From Gordonia lacunae (GTDB lineage: Bacteria; Actinomycetota; Actinomycetes; Mycobacteriales; Mycobacteriaceae), in contig NZ_NGFO01000004.1 in assembly GCF_002149015.1 (NCBI RefSeq), forward strand, positions 1 through 64,000: a stretch of 64,000 nucleotides of DNA, read 5' to 3'. The position numbers were made by a program, and so were the translations under genes. This document shows, one piece after another, positions 55,545 through 64,000 of the stretch. The notes under the pieces are model-generated. The model saw only the letters and a program-made list of their open reading frames with translations, searched no databases and was not told the origin of the DNA. The stretch's first letter is position 1; every line of letters starts with the position of its first letter.

Positions 55545-56138
55545 TCAACCGACCGCGGTCAGCAGCGCCCGCGGCCCGGCGAACACCGTCTCGCGGATGT
55601 GGTTGCGGACCAGAGTCCACGCGGGACAATCACAACGGGCCGCGACACCGCGGGCGTCGACACCCTGGTCCCGGCACAGCGCGATGGCGCGGCGGAGGTG
55701 GAAACCCTGCGTCACGATCACCACGTCGTGGACGCCGAACACCTCCCGGGCCCGCCGGCAGCTCGCCGCGGTGTCGAGACCGGCCGGGTCGTCGGCGATC
55801 ACCCGCGACGCCACCCCGCGCTCCTCGAGATAGCGTCGCATCACTGCCGGTTCGTTCCCGGCCTCCGCGGAGCCGTTGCCCGAGTTGATGATCCGGTCGA
55901 CACCACCGGACCGGTAGAGCTCCAGCGCGGTGTCGAGGCGACCACGTACGTAATCGCCGGGCGACCCGTCGTCGTAGACGAGCGAACCGAGCACCAGCAG
56001 CGTCGGCCGGGACGCGGGCGCCGCCGCGTCGTCGACCCTGCCCACCGACGCGATGTACATCCAGGTGACGGCCAGGGTGATCCACAATTCGACCAGCACC
56101 AGCAGTACCGGCAGCACCAGACGAGCACCTGACCTCAC
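55545..56138 (-). CDS. DUF218 (YdcF/SanA-like) membrane protein
   Basis: 197 residues. One N-terminal membrane helix (VLPVLLVLVELWITLAVTWMYI) then a DUF218 domain with LVLGSLVYDDGSPGDYVRGRLDTALELYRSGGVDRIINSGNG and VTQGFHLRRAIALCRDQG. Members are linked to envelope barrier and may bind nucleotide. Convergent with the acyltransferase, 4 bp apart. Confidence 0.88.
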   Translation of the reverse strand: MRSGARLVLPVLLVLVELWITLAVTWMYIASVGRVDDAAAPASRPTLLVLGSLVYDDGSPGDYVRGRLDTALELYRSGGVDRIINSGNGSAEAGNEPAVMRRYLEERGVASRVIADDPAGLDTAASCRRAREVFGVHDVVIVTQGFHLRRAIALCRDQGVDARGVAARCDCPAWTLVRNHIRETVFAGPRALLTAVG

Positions 56139-56263
56139 CCCTACAACGTAGGGTGCGCGTCGGGGAACATGACCATTCCAGCCCGGGCCCGGCGGTCACC
56201 CCGTGATACTTGGAAGACTCGGTCGCGTTCAGCCTGTGCGCACCACTCCGCGGTGTGAAAGTG

Positions 56264-57646
56264 ATGGTGCGAATGCCGTACATGCCGGTCACCTCGTCGA
56301 TGTTCCTGCTGGCGGAGACCCGTGAGCAACCCATGCACGTCGGGGGACTCCAGCTGTTCGTGCCGCGCGAGGGGCAGTCGTCCAGCGAGCTCGCCGAGGA
56401 GATCATCGAGGCGTTCTGCGGCTGTACCGATGTCCATCCGCTCTTCCGGAAGCGGCCGGCCTCGCCGGTCACGTTGCTGGGCAACGTGGCCTGGTCCTAC
56501 GACGACGACATCGACTTCGACTATCACGTCCGGCGTGCGGTCCTGCCCCGCCCGGGCCGCGTCCGCGAGCTGCTGCGCTACGTCTCCCTCAACCACGGGG
56601 CGCTGATGGATCGGTTCCGTCCGATGTGGGAGATCCACGTCATCGAGGGCCTCGACGACGGCCGGGTGGCGCTCTACACCAAGGTCCATCACTCGCTGGT
56701 CGACGGCGTCTCGGCGCTCCGGCTGCTTCATCGCACACTGTCCGACGACCCCGACGACCGGTCGGGCACCGCGCCCTGGGATCCGGCGCTGGCCGAGCGC
56801 CGGCCGCCGCGCCCCGCGCCGAGCCTGCGCAGCCGGGTGTCCGGGCTCGCCAACGTGGCCGGCCAGGTCGCCGGCATGGGACCGGCCGCGGCGAAGGTCG
56901 CGGTCTCCGGCCTGCGCGATCCCGAGTTCGTGGCGCCGCTGGGCCGCGCACCGCGGACCATCCTCGACGTCGCGATCGGCAGCGCCCGCCGCTTCGCCTC
57001 GCAGCAGTGGGAGCTCGAACGCCTTCGGGCGGTGGCCGATGCCCGCAGCATCACCCTCAACGACGTCATCGTCGCGATGTGCGCGGGCGCGCTGCGGTCC
57101 TATCTGATCGAGCACGATGCGCTTCCCGACGCTCCGCTCATCGCCGCGGTACCGGTGTCGATGCACACCGACGGCGACGACGAGGGGAACGCGGTGACCG
57201 CGATCCTGGTCAGCCTCGCGACCGACGAACCCGATCCCGAACGCCGGCTGGACAAGCTCGTGGACTCGGCCCGGCACAGCAAGTCGGTGGTCCGCGGCCT
57301 GCGCCCGCTGCAGGCACTCGCACTCGGGGCGGCCAACTTCGCGCCGCTGGCCTTCGCCACCGTCCCCGGCTTCGTGCAGTACGTCCCGCCGCAGTTCAAC
57401 ATCATCATCAGCAACGTGCCCGGGCCGTCGAAGCACCTCTACTGGAACGGGGCCCGGCTCGACGGTGTGTATCCCGTCTCCATTCCGACGCAGGGCCTGG
57501 CCCTCAACATCACGGTGACGAGCACCGCCGAGCACATCAATTTCGGCCTGATCGGCGCGCGGGCCCAGCTCCCGAGTCTGCAACGGCTGCTCACGCACCT
57601 CGACACCGCACTCGAAGAGCTCGAGAAGGTCGCGCGCACGCGGTGA
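56264..57646 (+). CDS. WS/DGAT-type acyltransferase
   Basis: About 460 residues. The active-site HHSLVDG (HHxxxDG) is intact and the N terminus MPYMPVTSSMFLLAETREQPMHVGGLQLF is family typical, as is FNIIISNVPGPSKHLYWNGARL near the end. These enzymes make wax esters or triacylglycerols from acyl-CoA and are numerous in mycolata. Start codon uncertain (56264 or 56273). A strong hairpin overlaps its stop codon. Confidence 0.94.
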   Translation: MVRMPYMPVTSSMFLLAETREQPMHVGGLQLFVPREGQSSSELAEEIIEAFCGCTDVHPLFRKRPASPVTLLGNVAWSYDDDIDFDYHVRRAVLPRPGRVRELLRYVSLNHGALMDRFRPMWEIHVIEGLDDGRVALYTKVHHSLVDGVSALRLLHRTLSDDPDDRSGTAPWDPALAERRPPRPAPSLRSRVSGLANVAGQVAGMGPAAAKVAVSGLRDPEFVAPLGRAPRTILDVAIGSARRFASQQWELERLRAVADARSITLNDVIVAMCAGALRSYLIEHDALPDAPLIAAVPVSMHTDGDDEGNAVTAILVSLATDEPDPERRLDKLVDSARHSKSVVRGLRPLQALALGAANFAPLAFATVPGFVQYVPPQFNIIISNVPGPSKHLYWNGARLDGVYPVSIPTQGLALNITVTSTAEHINFGLIGARAQLPSLQRLLTHLDTALEELEKVARTR

Positions 57647-57662
57647 CACCCGCGTGCGCGCG
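57631..57662 (+). terminator. Terminator hairpin overlapping the WS/DGAT stop
   Basis: CGCGCGCACGCGG (57631-57643) and its reverse complement (57650-57662) give a perfect 13-bp stem with a 6-nt loop that contains the TGA stop. GC-only, no U tract. Confidence 0.8.
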
Positions 57663-57692
57663 CGTTCCCGACGTGGCTTCGGACACCCTGAC

Positions 57693-57720
57693 TCGACAGT
57701 AAGTTACTCGCGAGTATCAT
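57693..57720 (+). promoter_or_regulatory. Promoter of the iron-sulfur reductase gene with palindrome
   Basis: TCGACA (57693-57698) and TATCAT (57715-57720) are spaced by 16 nt. The perfect palindrome TACTCGCGAGTA (57705-57716) fills the spacer and touches the -10, so a repressor bound there would block the polymerase. The regulator is not in the window as far as I can tell. Confidence 0.65.
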
Positions 57721-57726
57721 CTGTCA

Positions 57727-57875
57727 TGAGGTAGACCAGCGTAATTAGGCCAGCCTTGGCAGCGCGCCGGTGGCGCAACGAATTACGGTTACCTGTAGTA
57801 CACCGCCCCGTGGTACCCAGCCTCGCGTTCCGCGACCGGGGGCGGACGACCTAGACGAAAGGCCGGTACGCGCCC
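57727..57875 (+). ncRNA. Structured 5' leader of the iron-sulfur reductase mRNA
   Basis: The leader of about 150 nt can fold into two domains. In domain one CGTAATT (57740) pairs with AATTACG (57781) and encloses GCCA/TGGC and GCGCC/GGCGC (57764-57776). In domain two CCGCCCC (57803) pairs with GGGGCGG (57839) and encloses CGCG-TTC-CGCG (57824-57834). No known riboswitch consensus was recognised. GC-rich sequence forms chance stems, so this is a candidate only. Confidence 0.4.
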
Positions 57876-60800
57876 GTGACTACCACGACGATTGCCATCG
57901 GCACGACAGCCGCGGTGATCAGCCTCCTCTGCTGGTACCTGTTCCTCGGCGGCGTGGTGCGGATCTACCGCACCATCAAACTCGGCCACAAGGTCGACAG
58001 CGCCCGCTTCTGGCCCATCCTCCCGCGCATGCTGACGATGCTCAAGGAGTTCATCGTCCACACCCGGATGGTGAAGTTCCGCACCGTCGGCTGGGCGCAC
58101 TGGCTGGTCATGATCGGCTTCCTCGGCGGCGCCCTGCTGTGGTTCGAGGCCTACGGCCAGTCCATCAACCCGGAGTTCCACTGGCCCGTCTTCGGCGACA
58201 CCTTCGCCTGGCACCTCTGGGACGAGCTCCTCGGTATCGGAACCGTGGTCGGCATCATGGTGCTGATCGTGATCCGTCAGCTCAACCACCCGCGCGTCCC
58301 GGAACGACTGTCCCGCTTCGGCGGTTCGCGCTTCGGCCCGGCCTACTTCGTCGAGGCCGTCGTGCTGCTCGAGGGCCTGGGCATGATCCTGGTGAAGGCC
58401 TCGAAGATCGCGACCTATCACCACTCCAACGTCTACTCCGACTTCTTCACCATGCAGGTCGCGAAGATCCTGCCGGCCTCGCCGACGCTGGTGTCGATCT
58501 TCGCCGTCATCAAGCTGATGAGCGGCATGGTGTGGCTGGCCATGGTCGGCATGAACATCAGCTGGGGCGTTGCCTGGCACCGCTTCTCGGCCTTCTTCAA
58601 CATCTACTTCAAGCGCGAGCAGGACGGCGGCGTCGCCCTCGGTGCCGCGAAGCCGATGATGAGCCAGGGCAAGGTCCTCGACATGGAGACCGCCGACCCC
58701 GACGTCGACGCGTTCGGCGCCGGCAAGATCGAGGACTTCTCGTGGAAGGGCTGGCTCGACTTCACCACGTGTACCGAATGTGGTCGCTGCCAGTCGCAGT
58801 GTCCCGCATGGAACACCGGCAAGCCGCTGAGCCCGAAGCTGCTGATCATGTCGCTGCGCGATCACGGCAACGCCAAGGCCCCCTACCTGCTGGCGGGCGG
58901 CCGCAAGGACATGGGCGGCGACGAGGTCGGCCTGGTCGACGCGGACGGCAACGTCCTCGAGGACAAGCTCAACGCCATCCCCGAGGCGGCACGCGCCGAA
59001 GCGGCACGCAAGCTCGTCGGCGAGTCGAAGGGTGATCTCGGTGGCGGTCAGGTCGTCGAGGCCGTGGAGGGTGAGTTCGACCCCGAGGCGCTCGGTGCGG
59101 TCATCGACACCGAGACCCTGTGGAGCTGCACCACCTGCGGTGCCTGCGTCGAGCAGTGCCCCGTCGACATCGAGCACGTCGACCACATCCTCGACATGCG
59201 CCGCTACCAGGTCCTGATCGAGTCGGACTTCCCGACCGAGCTGGCCGGCATGTTCAAGAATCTCGAGAACAAGGGCAACCCGTGGGGCCAGAACGCCTCC
59301 GCGCGCACCGCCTGGATCGACGAGATGGACATCGAGATCCCGGTCTTCGGCAAGGACGTCGAGTCGTTCGAGGGCTTCGAGTACCTCTTCTGGGTCGGCT
59401 GCGCCGGCGCGTACGAGGACCGCGCGAAGAAGACCACCAAGGCCGTCGCCGAACTTCTCGACATGGCCGCGGTGAACTTCATGGTCCTCGGCGAGGGCGA
59501 GACCTGTACCGGTGACTCCGCACGACGTGCGGGCAACGAGTTCCTCTTCCAGATGCTCGCGCAGCAGAACATCGAGATGCTCGGCGAGGTCTTCGCGACC
59601 GCACCCGAACAGCGCAAGAAGGTCGTCGTCACCTGTGCACACTGCTTCAACGCGCTGGGCAACGAATACCCGCAGCTGGGCGCGAAGTACGAGGTCGTGC
59701 ACCACACGCAGCTGCTGAACCGCCTCGTGCGGGAGAAGCGGCTCGTCCCGGTCGCGCCGCTCGGCGAGGGCGTCACCTACCACGACCCGTGCTACCTGGG
59801 CCGGCACAACAAGGTCTACGACGCACCGCGTGAACTGATGGGTGCCGCCGGTTCGACGCTCACCGAGATGCCGCGTCACGGCGAGCGGTCCATGTGCTGT
59901 GGTGCCGGTGGCGCACGCATGTGGATGGAAGAGCAGATCGGCAAGCGGATCAACATCGACCGGGTCGACGAGGCGCTGGATACTCTGGGCGACACGACCG
60001 GCGACCAGGTCAAGAAGGTCGCGACCGGCTGCCCGTTCTGCCGCGTCATGCTCACCGACGGTGTCACGGCCCGGACCAGCGGCACCGAGTCCGAGGGCAA
60101 GGTCGAGGTCGTCGACGTCGCGCAGTTGCTGCTCGACTCGGTCAAGCGCGGCGGTCCGACCGAGGTCAAGCTCGGCGGCCGGTTCCTCGGACCGCGTCCG
60201 AGCGCTGCCGAGCCGGAGCCGGAACCCGAGCCCGAGAAGGTCCCGGCCGCGGCCGCAGCATCGGCATCGGCATCGGCATCGGCGGCCACCGAGGCCGCTC
60301 CGAAGCCGAAGGTCGGCCTGGGCATGAAGGGCGGCAAGAAGCCGGGCGCGGCCGCCAAGACCGCGACACCGGAAGCCCCCGCCGACAAGGCGCCCGCCGA
60401 GAAGAAGCCGGCGTCCAAGGGATTCGGCATGAAGGGCGGTAAGAAGCCCGGCGCCGCAGCCACTTCGGCCACCCCCGCGACGGAATCGGCACCCGCCGAG
60501 GCATCTGCGGAGGCACCCGCCGAGAAGAAGCCCGCAGCCAAGGGATTCGGCATGAAGGGCGGCGCCAAGCGTCCGGGGGCCGCCGGCAAGCCCGCCGGCG
60601 GTTCCGCCGAACCGGTGCCGGCCGAGACCGAGTCGTCCGAAGCGGTCAAGGAGGAGGTCGCCGAGGCCGCCACCGAGACCGCGGCCGAGAAGAAGCCCGC
60701 GTCCAAGGGCTTCGGTATGGGCAAGGCCAAGCGTCCGGGCCAGAAGGCCACCAATGCGGCGGCCCCGGCTGCCGGGGTGACCGCGCCCGCCGAGAGCAAG

Positions 60801-61544
60801 GTCGACGAGAGCGAATCGGCCCCGGATGCCGCGCCCACCGTCGACACCGAGTCGGCAGGTGCCGCAACGGACACATCGGTCGCTGCCGCAACGGACACAC
60901 CTGTCGCTGCCGCAACGGACACACCTGTCGCTGCCGCAACGGAAGAAAAGCCGGGCAAGGCCAAGGGCTTCGGGATGTCCGCCGGCAAGAAGCGGCCGGG
61001 CGGGATCGGCAAGGCCGCGGCCAAGCCGGCCGCAGCACCGGCCCAGTCCGCACCCGAGCCGGCAGCCGCGGAGCCGGAGCCTGCGCCCGCAGCGTCAGAC
61101 GCTGCCGAGACGCCGGCAGCCGAGGCACCGCAGGGCGGGTCGGCCGCGGCGCTGACCGAGGAGAAGCCGGCCAAGGCCAAGGGCTTCGGCATGGCCGCGG
61201 GCAAGAAGCGCCCGGGCGGCGCGAGCAAGGCCGCTCCGGCGGCTGCTGCGCCGGCATCGGAAGCTGCTCCCGAACCGGAGACCGCTTCCGCACCCCAGGC
61301 TCCGGAGACCGAGGCCTCGCAGGCCGAGGACGCCCCGGCAACCGAGGCTCCGGCCGAGGAGTCCCCCGCGACCGAAGCCGCCGATGCGGGTGCGGTGGAC
61401 ACCGCGTCCGACGAGGAGGCCGACGACGCGCCCGCGGCGTCGAGCAACGGCTCGTCCGCGGCTCGTACCGTCGCCGAGACCGGGGCGTCGAAGGCCAAGG
61501 GCTTCGGCATCGCGGCCGGCAAGAAGCGGCCCGGCCACAAGTAG
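57876..61544 (+). CDS. Membrane iron-sulfur heterodisulfide-reductase-like protein with repeat tail
   Basis: 1222 residues, starting with GTG. Residues 1-255 hold about five membrane helices (nitrate-reductase-gamma-like). Two [4Fe-4S] sites follow: CTECGRCQSQCP (from 299) and CTTCGACVEQCP (from 418). Then come two CCG domains, with CTGDSARRAGNE, CAHC, CCGAGGARMWMEE and CPFCRVMLTD. The layout matches mycobacterial Rv0338c. From about residue 770 a tail of roughly 450 residues, rich in Ala/Pro/Glu, contains seven copies of (K)GFGM..GKK.PG. The tail is much longer than I recall in Rv0338c. The electron donor and acceptor are unknown. Confidence 0.9.
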   Translation: MTTTTIAIGTTAAVISLLCWYLFLGGVVRIYRTIKLGHKVDSARFWPILPRMLTMLKEFIVHTRMVKFRTVGWAHWLVMIGFLGGALLWFEAYGQSINPEFHWPVFGDTFAWHLWDELLGIGTVVGIMVLIVIRQLNHPRVPERLSRFGGSRFGPAYFVEAVVLLEGLGMILVKASKIATYHHSNVYSDFFTMQVAKILPASPTLVSIFAVIKLMSGMVWLAMVGMNISWGVAWHRFSAFFNIYFKREQDGGVALGAAKPMMSQGKVLDMETADPDVDAFGAGKIEDFSWKGWLDFTTCTECGRCQSQCPAWNTGKPLSPKLLIMSLRDHGNAKAPYLLAGGRKDMGGDEVGLVDADGNVLEDKLNAIPEAARAEAARKLVGESKGDLGGGQVVEAVEGEFDPEALGAVIDTETLWSCTTCGACVEQCPVDIEHVDHILDMRRYQVLIESDFPTELAGMFKNLENKGNPWGQNASARTAWIDEMDIEIPVFGKDVESFEGFEYLFWVGCAGAYEDRAKKTTKAVAELLDMAAVNFMVLGEGETCTGDSARRAGNEFLFQMLAQQNIEMLGEVFATAPEQRKKVVVTCAHCFNALGNEYPQLGAKYEVVHHTQLLNRLVREKRLVPVAPLGEGVTYHDPCYLGRHNKVYDAPRELMGAAGSTLTEMPRHGERSMCCGAGGARMWMEEQIGKRINIDRVDEALDTLGDTTGDQVKKVATGCPFCRVMLTDGVTARTSGTESEGKVEVVDVAQLLLDSVKRGGPTEVKLGGRFLGPRPSAAEPEPEPEPEKVPAAAAASASASASAATEAAPKPKVGLGMKGGKKPGAAAKTATPEAPADKAPAEKKPASKGFGMKGGKKPGAAATSATPATESAPAEASAEAPAEKKPAAKGFGMKGGAKRPGAAGKPAGGSAEPVPAETESSEAVKEEVAEAATETAAEKKPASKGFGMGKAKRPGQKATNAAAPAAGVTAPAESKVDESESAPDAAPTVDTESAGAATDTSVAAATDTPVAAATDTPVAAATEEKPGKAKGFGMSAGKKRPGGIGKAAAKPAAAPAQSAPEPAAAEPEPAPAASDAAETPAAEAPQGGSAAALTEEKPAKAKGFGMAAGKKRPGGASKAAPAAAAPASEAAPEPETASAPQAPETEASQAEDAPATEAPAEESPATEAADAGAVDTASDEEADDAPAASSNGSSAARTVAETGASKAKGFGIAAGKKRPGHK
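60861..60943 (+). repeat. 24-bp tandem repeat in the tail
   Basis: GCCGCAACGGACACAYCKGTCGCT units at 60861, 60885 and 60909, then a partial copy, encoding the octapeptide AATDTxVA. In-frame repeat in the reductase tail. Confidence 0.8.
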
Positions 61545-61558
61545 TCCGCAGTACCCCG

Positions 61559-61592
61559 GAACGGGCTCCGACCGACAGGTCGGGGCCCGTTC
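61559..61592 (+). terminator. Strong terminator of the reductase gene
   Basis: GAACGGGCTCCGACC pairs with GGTCGGGGCCCGTTC (one G-T pair in DNA terms) around GACA, a 15-bp stem, 14 bp behind the stop codon. The best terminator in the window. Confidence 0.9.
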
Positions 61593-61705
61593 TGCGTCGT
61601 GCCGTCGGCATCCCTCCCCGCCGGAACCGAAGTCCTGCCGAGAGTCTGCGGCTATGGCATCGTTAGCGAGTCGAAGCTGATCGCAGCCCTTGGTCAGGAG
61701 CAGAT

Positions 61706-63142
61706 ATGTCAGTCGCGGACAACGCCGTACAGCGGACGGCAGGCATGAGCGTGCCGACCTTGACCGCGATGGTGGTCGGCTCGATGATCGGCGCCGGGGT
61801 GTTCTCCCTGCCCGCCCGATTCGGTTCGTCCGCAGGCGCTTTCGCGGCGATCATCGCGTGGACCATCGCCGGCGTCGGGATGCTGACCCTGGCACTCGTC
61901 TTCCAGCGCCTGGCCATTCGCCGGCCGGAACTCGATTCCGGCGTGTTCGCCTACGCCAAGGCCGGTTTCGGGGATTACGTCGGCTTCAACTCGGCGTTCG
62001 GATACTGGGCGAGCGCGTGCGCGGGCAACGCCTTCTACTGGGTCTTCATCATGAGCACCATCGGCAAGGCCTGGCCTGCACTCGGCGAGGGTGACACCGT
62101 GATCGCCGCGCTGCTCTCGACCGTGGGGATCTGGGTCTTCGCCGCGCTGATCGCCCGCGGCGTCAAGGATGCCGCCGCGATCAACCGGATCGTCACCGTC
62201 GCCAAGATCGTGCCGATCCTGGTGTTCATCGCGGTCGCCGCCGTCGCGATCGACGTCGGGGTCTTCACGGACAACTTCTGGGGCACCGAGGATGTCACCG
62301 CGGGCGCCGTCTTCGACCAGGTCCGCAACACGATGATCATCACCGTGTTCGTGTTCCTCGGGATCGAAGGTGCCAGCGTGTACTCCCGCTACGCCCGACG
62401 CCGCGAGGACGTGGGCCGCGCGACGATCCTGGGCTTCGTCAGCGTGCTGTGTGTGTTCGCCTCGGTCACCCTGCTCTCCTACGGCATACTCCCGCAGGCC
62501 GAGATCGCGGCCCTGCGGCAACCGTCCATGGCGCCTCTCCTGGCCGAGATCGTGGGCAGCTGGGGAACCGCGTTCATCAGCTTCGGTGTCGTCATCTCGG
62601 TCCTCGGCGCCTACCTCGCCTGGACCCTGATGGCCGCCGAGGTGCTGTTCATCCCCGCCCAGGACAAGGACATGCCTCGCTTCTTGTCCAGGCAGAACGG
62701 CGCCGGTGCCCCCATCGCGGCACTCGCGCTCACCTCGTTGATGGTTCAGACGCTGATCATCGTCGTGCTCTTCGCCGAGGACTCGCTCGATTTCCTCCTC
62801 GACCTGTGCACGAGTCTGTCGCTCATCCCCTATTTCCTCGCCGCGGCCTTCGCGGTGAAGGTCGCGCTCCCCGAACGCGGGTCCGGAACACCGGCACGCC
62901 GGGCGCTCGCGATCGCCGTGCTCGCCACCGTCTACACGGTGTTCCTCGTCTTCGCGGCCGGGCCCGAGTTCCTGATCCTGTCCTGCATCATCTACGCGCC
63001 CGGCACCATCCTGTACGTGATGGCGCGACGCGAGAACGGCGCGCGGATCTTCCGACCGGCCGAGGCCGCCCTGTGCGCCGTGCTGATCACCGGCGCGGTC
63101 CTCGGCATCGGCGCGCTGGCCACCGGGGCCATCACCCTGTGA
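61706..63142 (+). CDS. arcD: Amino acid antiporter, arginine/ornithine type
   Basis: 478 residues with about 12 membrane helices of the APC superfamily. [21 protein letters not shown] is the helix-1 binding motif and [23 protein letters not shown] is typical of basic amino acid antiporters (ArcD/YdgI-type). With arcA next to it, arginine-ornithine exchange is the likely role. It lies 55 bp before arcA. Confidence 0.9.
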   Translation: MSVADNAVQRTAGMSVPTLTAMVVGSMIGAGVFSLPARFGSSAGAFAAIIAWTIAGVGMLTLALVFQRLAIRRPELDSGVFAYAKAGFGDYVGFNSAFGYWASACAGNAFYWVFIMSTIGKAWPALGEGDTVIAALLSTVGIWVFAALIARGVKDAAAINRIVTVAKIVPILVFIAVAAVAIDVGVFTDNFWGTEDVTAGAVFDQVRNTMIITVFVFLGIEGASVYSRYARRREDVGRATILGFVSVLCVFASVTLLSYGILPQAEIAALRQPSMAPLLAEIVGSWGTAFISFGVVISVLGAYLAWTLMAAEVLFIPAQDKDMPRFLSRQNGAGAPIAALALTSLMVQTLIIVVLFAEDSLDFLLDLCTSLSLIPYFLAAAFAVKVALPERGSGTPARRALAIAVLATVYTVFLVFAAGPEFLILSCIIYAPGTILYVMARRENGARIFRPAEAALCAVLITGAVLGIGALATGAITL

Positions 63143-63197
63143 CACCTCCCGGACGAGACCACACCGAACCGTCCACGACCGAAAGGCCCTGTCCCCG

Positions 63198-64000
63198 ATG
63201 ACCTCCTCCGCCACTGCCGGAACCGCCGCACTCGGTGTCCACTCCGAGGTCGGCCGCCTGCGCAAGGTACTCGTCTGCGCCCCCGGACTCGCGCATCGGC
63301 GCCTGACCCCGTCCAACAGCGACGACCTGCTCTTCGACGACGTGATGTGGGTCGAGAACGCGCAGCGCGACCATGCGGACTTCGTCAACAAGATGACGCA
63401 GCGCGGCGTCGAGGTTCTCGAACTCCACGACGTCCTGGCAGCGACGCTCGAACTCCCCGGGGCCCGGGACTGGCTGCTCGATCGCACGATCGTCACCAAC
63501 CGCGTCGGACTGGGTCTCGTCGACAGCACTCGCGGCTACCTCGAGTCGCTCACGTCGCGAGCCCTCGCCGAGGTCCTGATCGGCGGGCTCGCAACCGACG
63601 ATCTGCCCGCCGACTTCCGGTCCGGCTACCTCAAACTCGCCAGCGAGCAGGTCGGCGCACGCGAGTACCTGCTCCCGCCACTGCCGAACACCCTCTACAC
63701 CCGCGACACGACCTGCTGGCTGTACGGCGGAGTGACCCTCAACCCGCTGTTCTGGCCGGCGCGACGCGAGGAGACCCTGATCTACAAGGCGATCTACCTG
63801 TATCACCCGGACTTCGTCGACGCGACGGTCTGGTGGGGCGATCCCGAACAGAACTGGGGCCGGGCCACCTTCGAGGGTGGCGACATCATGCCGGTCGGCA
63901 ACGGGGTCGTCCTGATGGGCATGAGCGAGCGCACCTCGCGCCAAGCCATCACCCAGGTCGCCAGGACCCTGTTCGAGAAGGGGGCCGCCGACCGGGTGGT
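63198..64000 (+). CDS. arcA: Arginine deiminase, 3' truncated by the window
   Basis: The first 267 residues are present and the gene continues past the right edge. [18 protein letters not shown] is the family opening, [14 protein letters not shown] and [23 protein letters not shown] hold the catalytic Asp and Glu/Asp residues; the catalytic Cys near the C terminus would lie outside. Hydrolyses arginine to citrulline and ammonia, and with ArcD and downstream enzymes yields ATP. AAAGG-type ribosome site is weak. Confidence 0.95.
   Translation, partial: MTSSATAGTAALGVHSEVGRLRKVLVCAPGLAHRRLTPSNSDDLLFDDVMWVENAQRDHADFVNKMTQRGVEVLELHDVLAATLELPGARDWLLDRTIVTNRVGLGLVDSTRGYLESLTSRALAEVLIGGLATDDLPADFRSGYLKLASEQVGAREYLLPPLPNTLYTRDTTCWLYGGVTLNPLFWPARREETLIYKAIYLYHPDFVDATVWWGDPEQNWGRATFEGGDIMPVGNGVVLMGMSERTSRQAITQVARTLFEKGAADRV

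Noticed and set aside
57727..57875. Known riboswitch (cobalamin, TPP, ydaO) in the reductase leader
   Set aside because: No conserved box of these classes could be found; only generic stems.
57789..59879. 696-codon minus frame over the reductase gene
   Set aside because: Antisense shadow of a gene with clear iron-sulfur motifs.

Overview
The window is GC-rich (roughly two thirds G+C), densely coded actinobacterial chromosome, most likely Gordonia or a close relative in the Mycobacteriales. The reasons are the dnaK-grpE-dnaJ-hspR operon with HAIR operators, a DUF222/13E12 HNH protein, a cutinase, a WS/DGAT-type acyltransferase, a Rv0338c-like iron-sulfur reductase, GTG starts and ATGA/GTGA overlaps. 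The genus is an inference from gene content. I see no rRNA or tRNA gene, no CRISPR array, no insertion sequence and no prophage.

Layout. 1-390: a non-coding cluster of 30-bp and 42-bp tandem repeats in opposite orientations. 0.4-11 kb: LysR regulator, membrane diguanylate cyclase, GlcD-type FAD oxidase, deazaflavin-type reductase, soluble Ser/Thr kinase, amidohydrolase, flavohaemoglobin-like protein, two membrane proteins and an SRPBCC protein. 11.2-15.8 kb: the HspR-regulated chaperone operon (minus strand) with two HAIR sites. 15.8-18.1 kb: DUF1214 protein and sulfotransferase. 18.2-23.1 kb: a five-gene minus-strand operon (DUF4242, acyl-CoA-dehydrogenase-like, sulfonate-type ABC transporter) facing a TetR gene across a 22-bp perfect palindrome. 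24-28.3 kb: HNH/13E12 protein and lon, the latter with its own HAIR-like site. 28-37 kb: mostly single genes, including a TetR-hydrolase-MFS operon whose hydrolase carries a 120-bp in-frame low-complexity/repeat insertion. 37-41 kb: P450 and a four-gene Nramp/PRC-barrel/lipoprotein operon. 41-45.8 kb: a signalling block of STAS, CheR-PAS, STAS-ATPase and CheB with no chemoreceptor or CheA. 45.8-52.5 kb: a putative catabolic block with Rieske oxygenase, reductases, hydrolase and StyA-like monooxygenase. 52.6-57.6 kb: RibD-like reductase, OafA-type acyltransferase, DUF218 protein and WS/DGAT acyltransferase. 57.9-61.5 kb: a large membrane iron-sulfur reductase with a repeat-rich tail and a structured leader. 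61.7-64 kb: arcD-like antiporter and arcA, which is cut by the window edge.

How genes work together. HspR (11.2 kb) probably represses both dnaK and lon, so refolding and proteolysis are tied together. The TetR at 22.5 kb probably controls import and oxidation of a sulfonate-like or related small compound. The STAS/CheR/CheB block looks like a repurposed chemotaxis methylation module linked to sigma-factor partner switching. The Nramp operon probably couples divalent metal uptake to PRC-barrel accessory proteins. Three loci share a GC-rich repeat of about 43 bp: the left-edge cluster, the grpE-dnaJ gap and the inside of the 31.2 kb hydrolase gene. This suggests a dispersed, possibly mobile, small repeat family.
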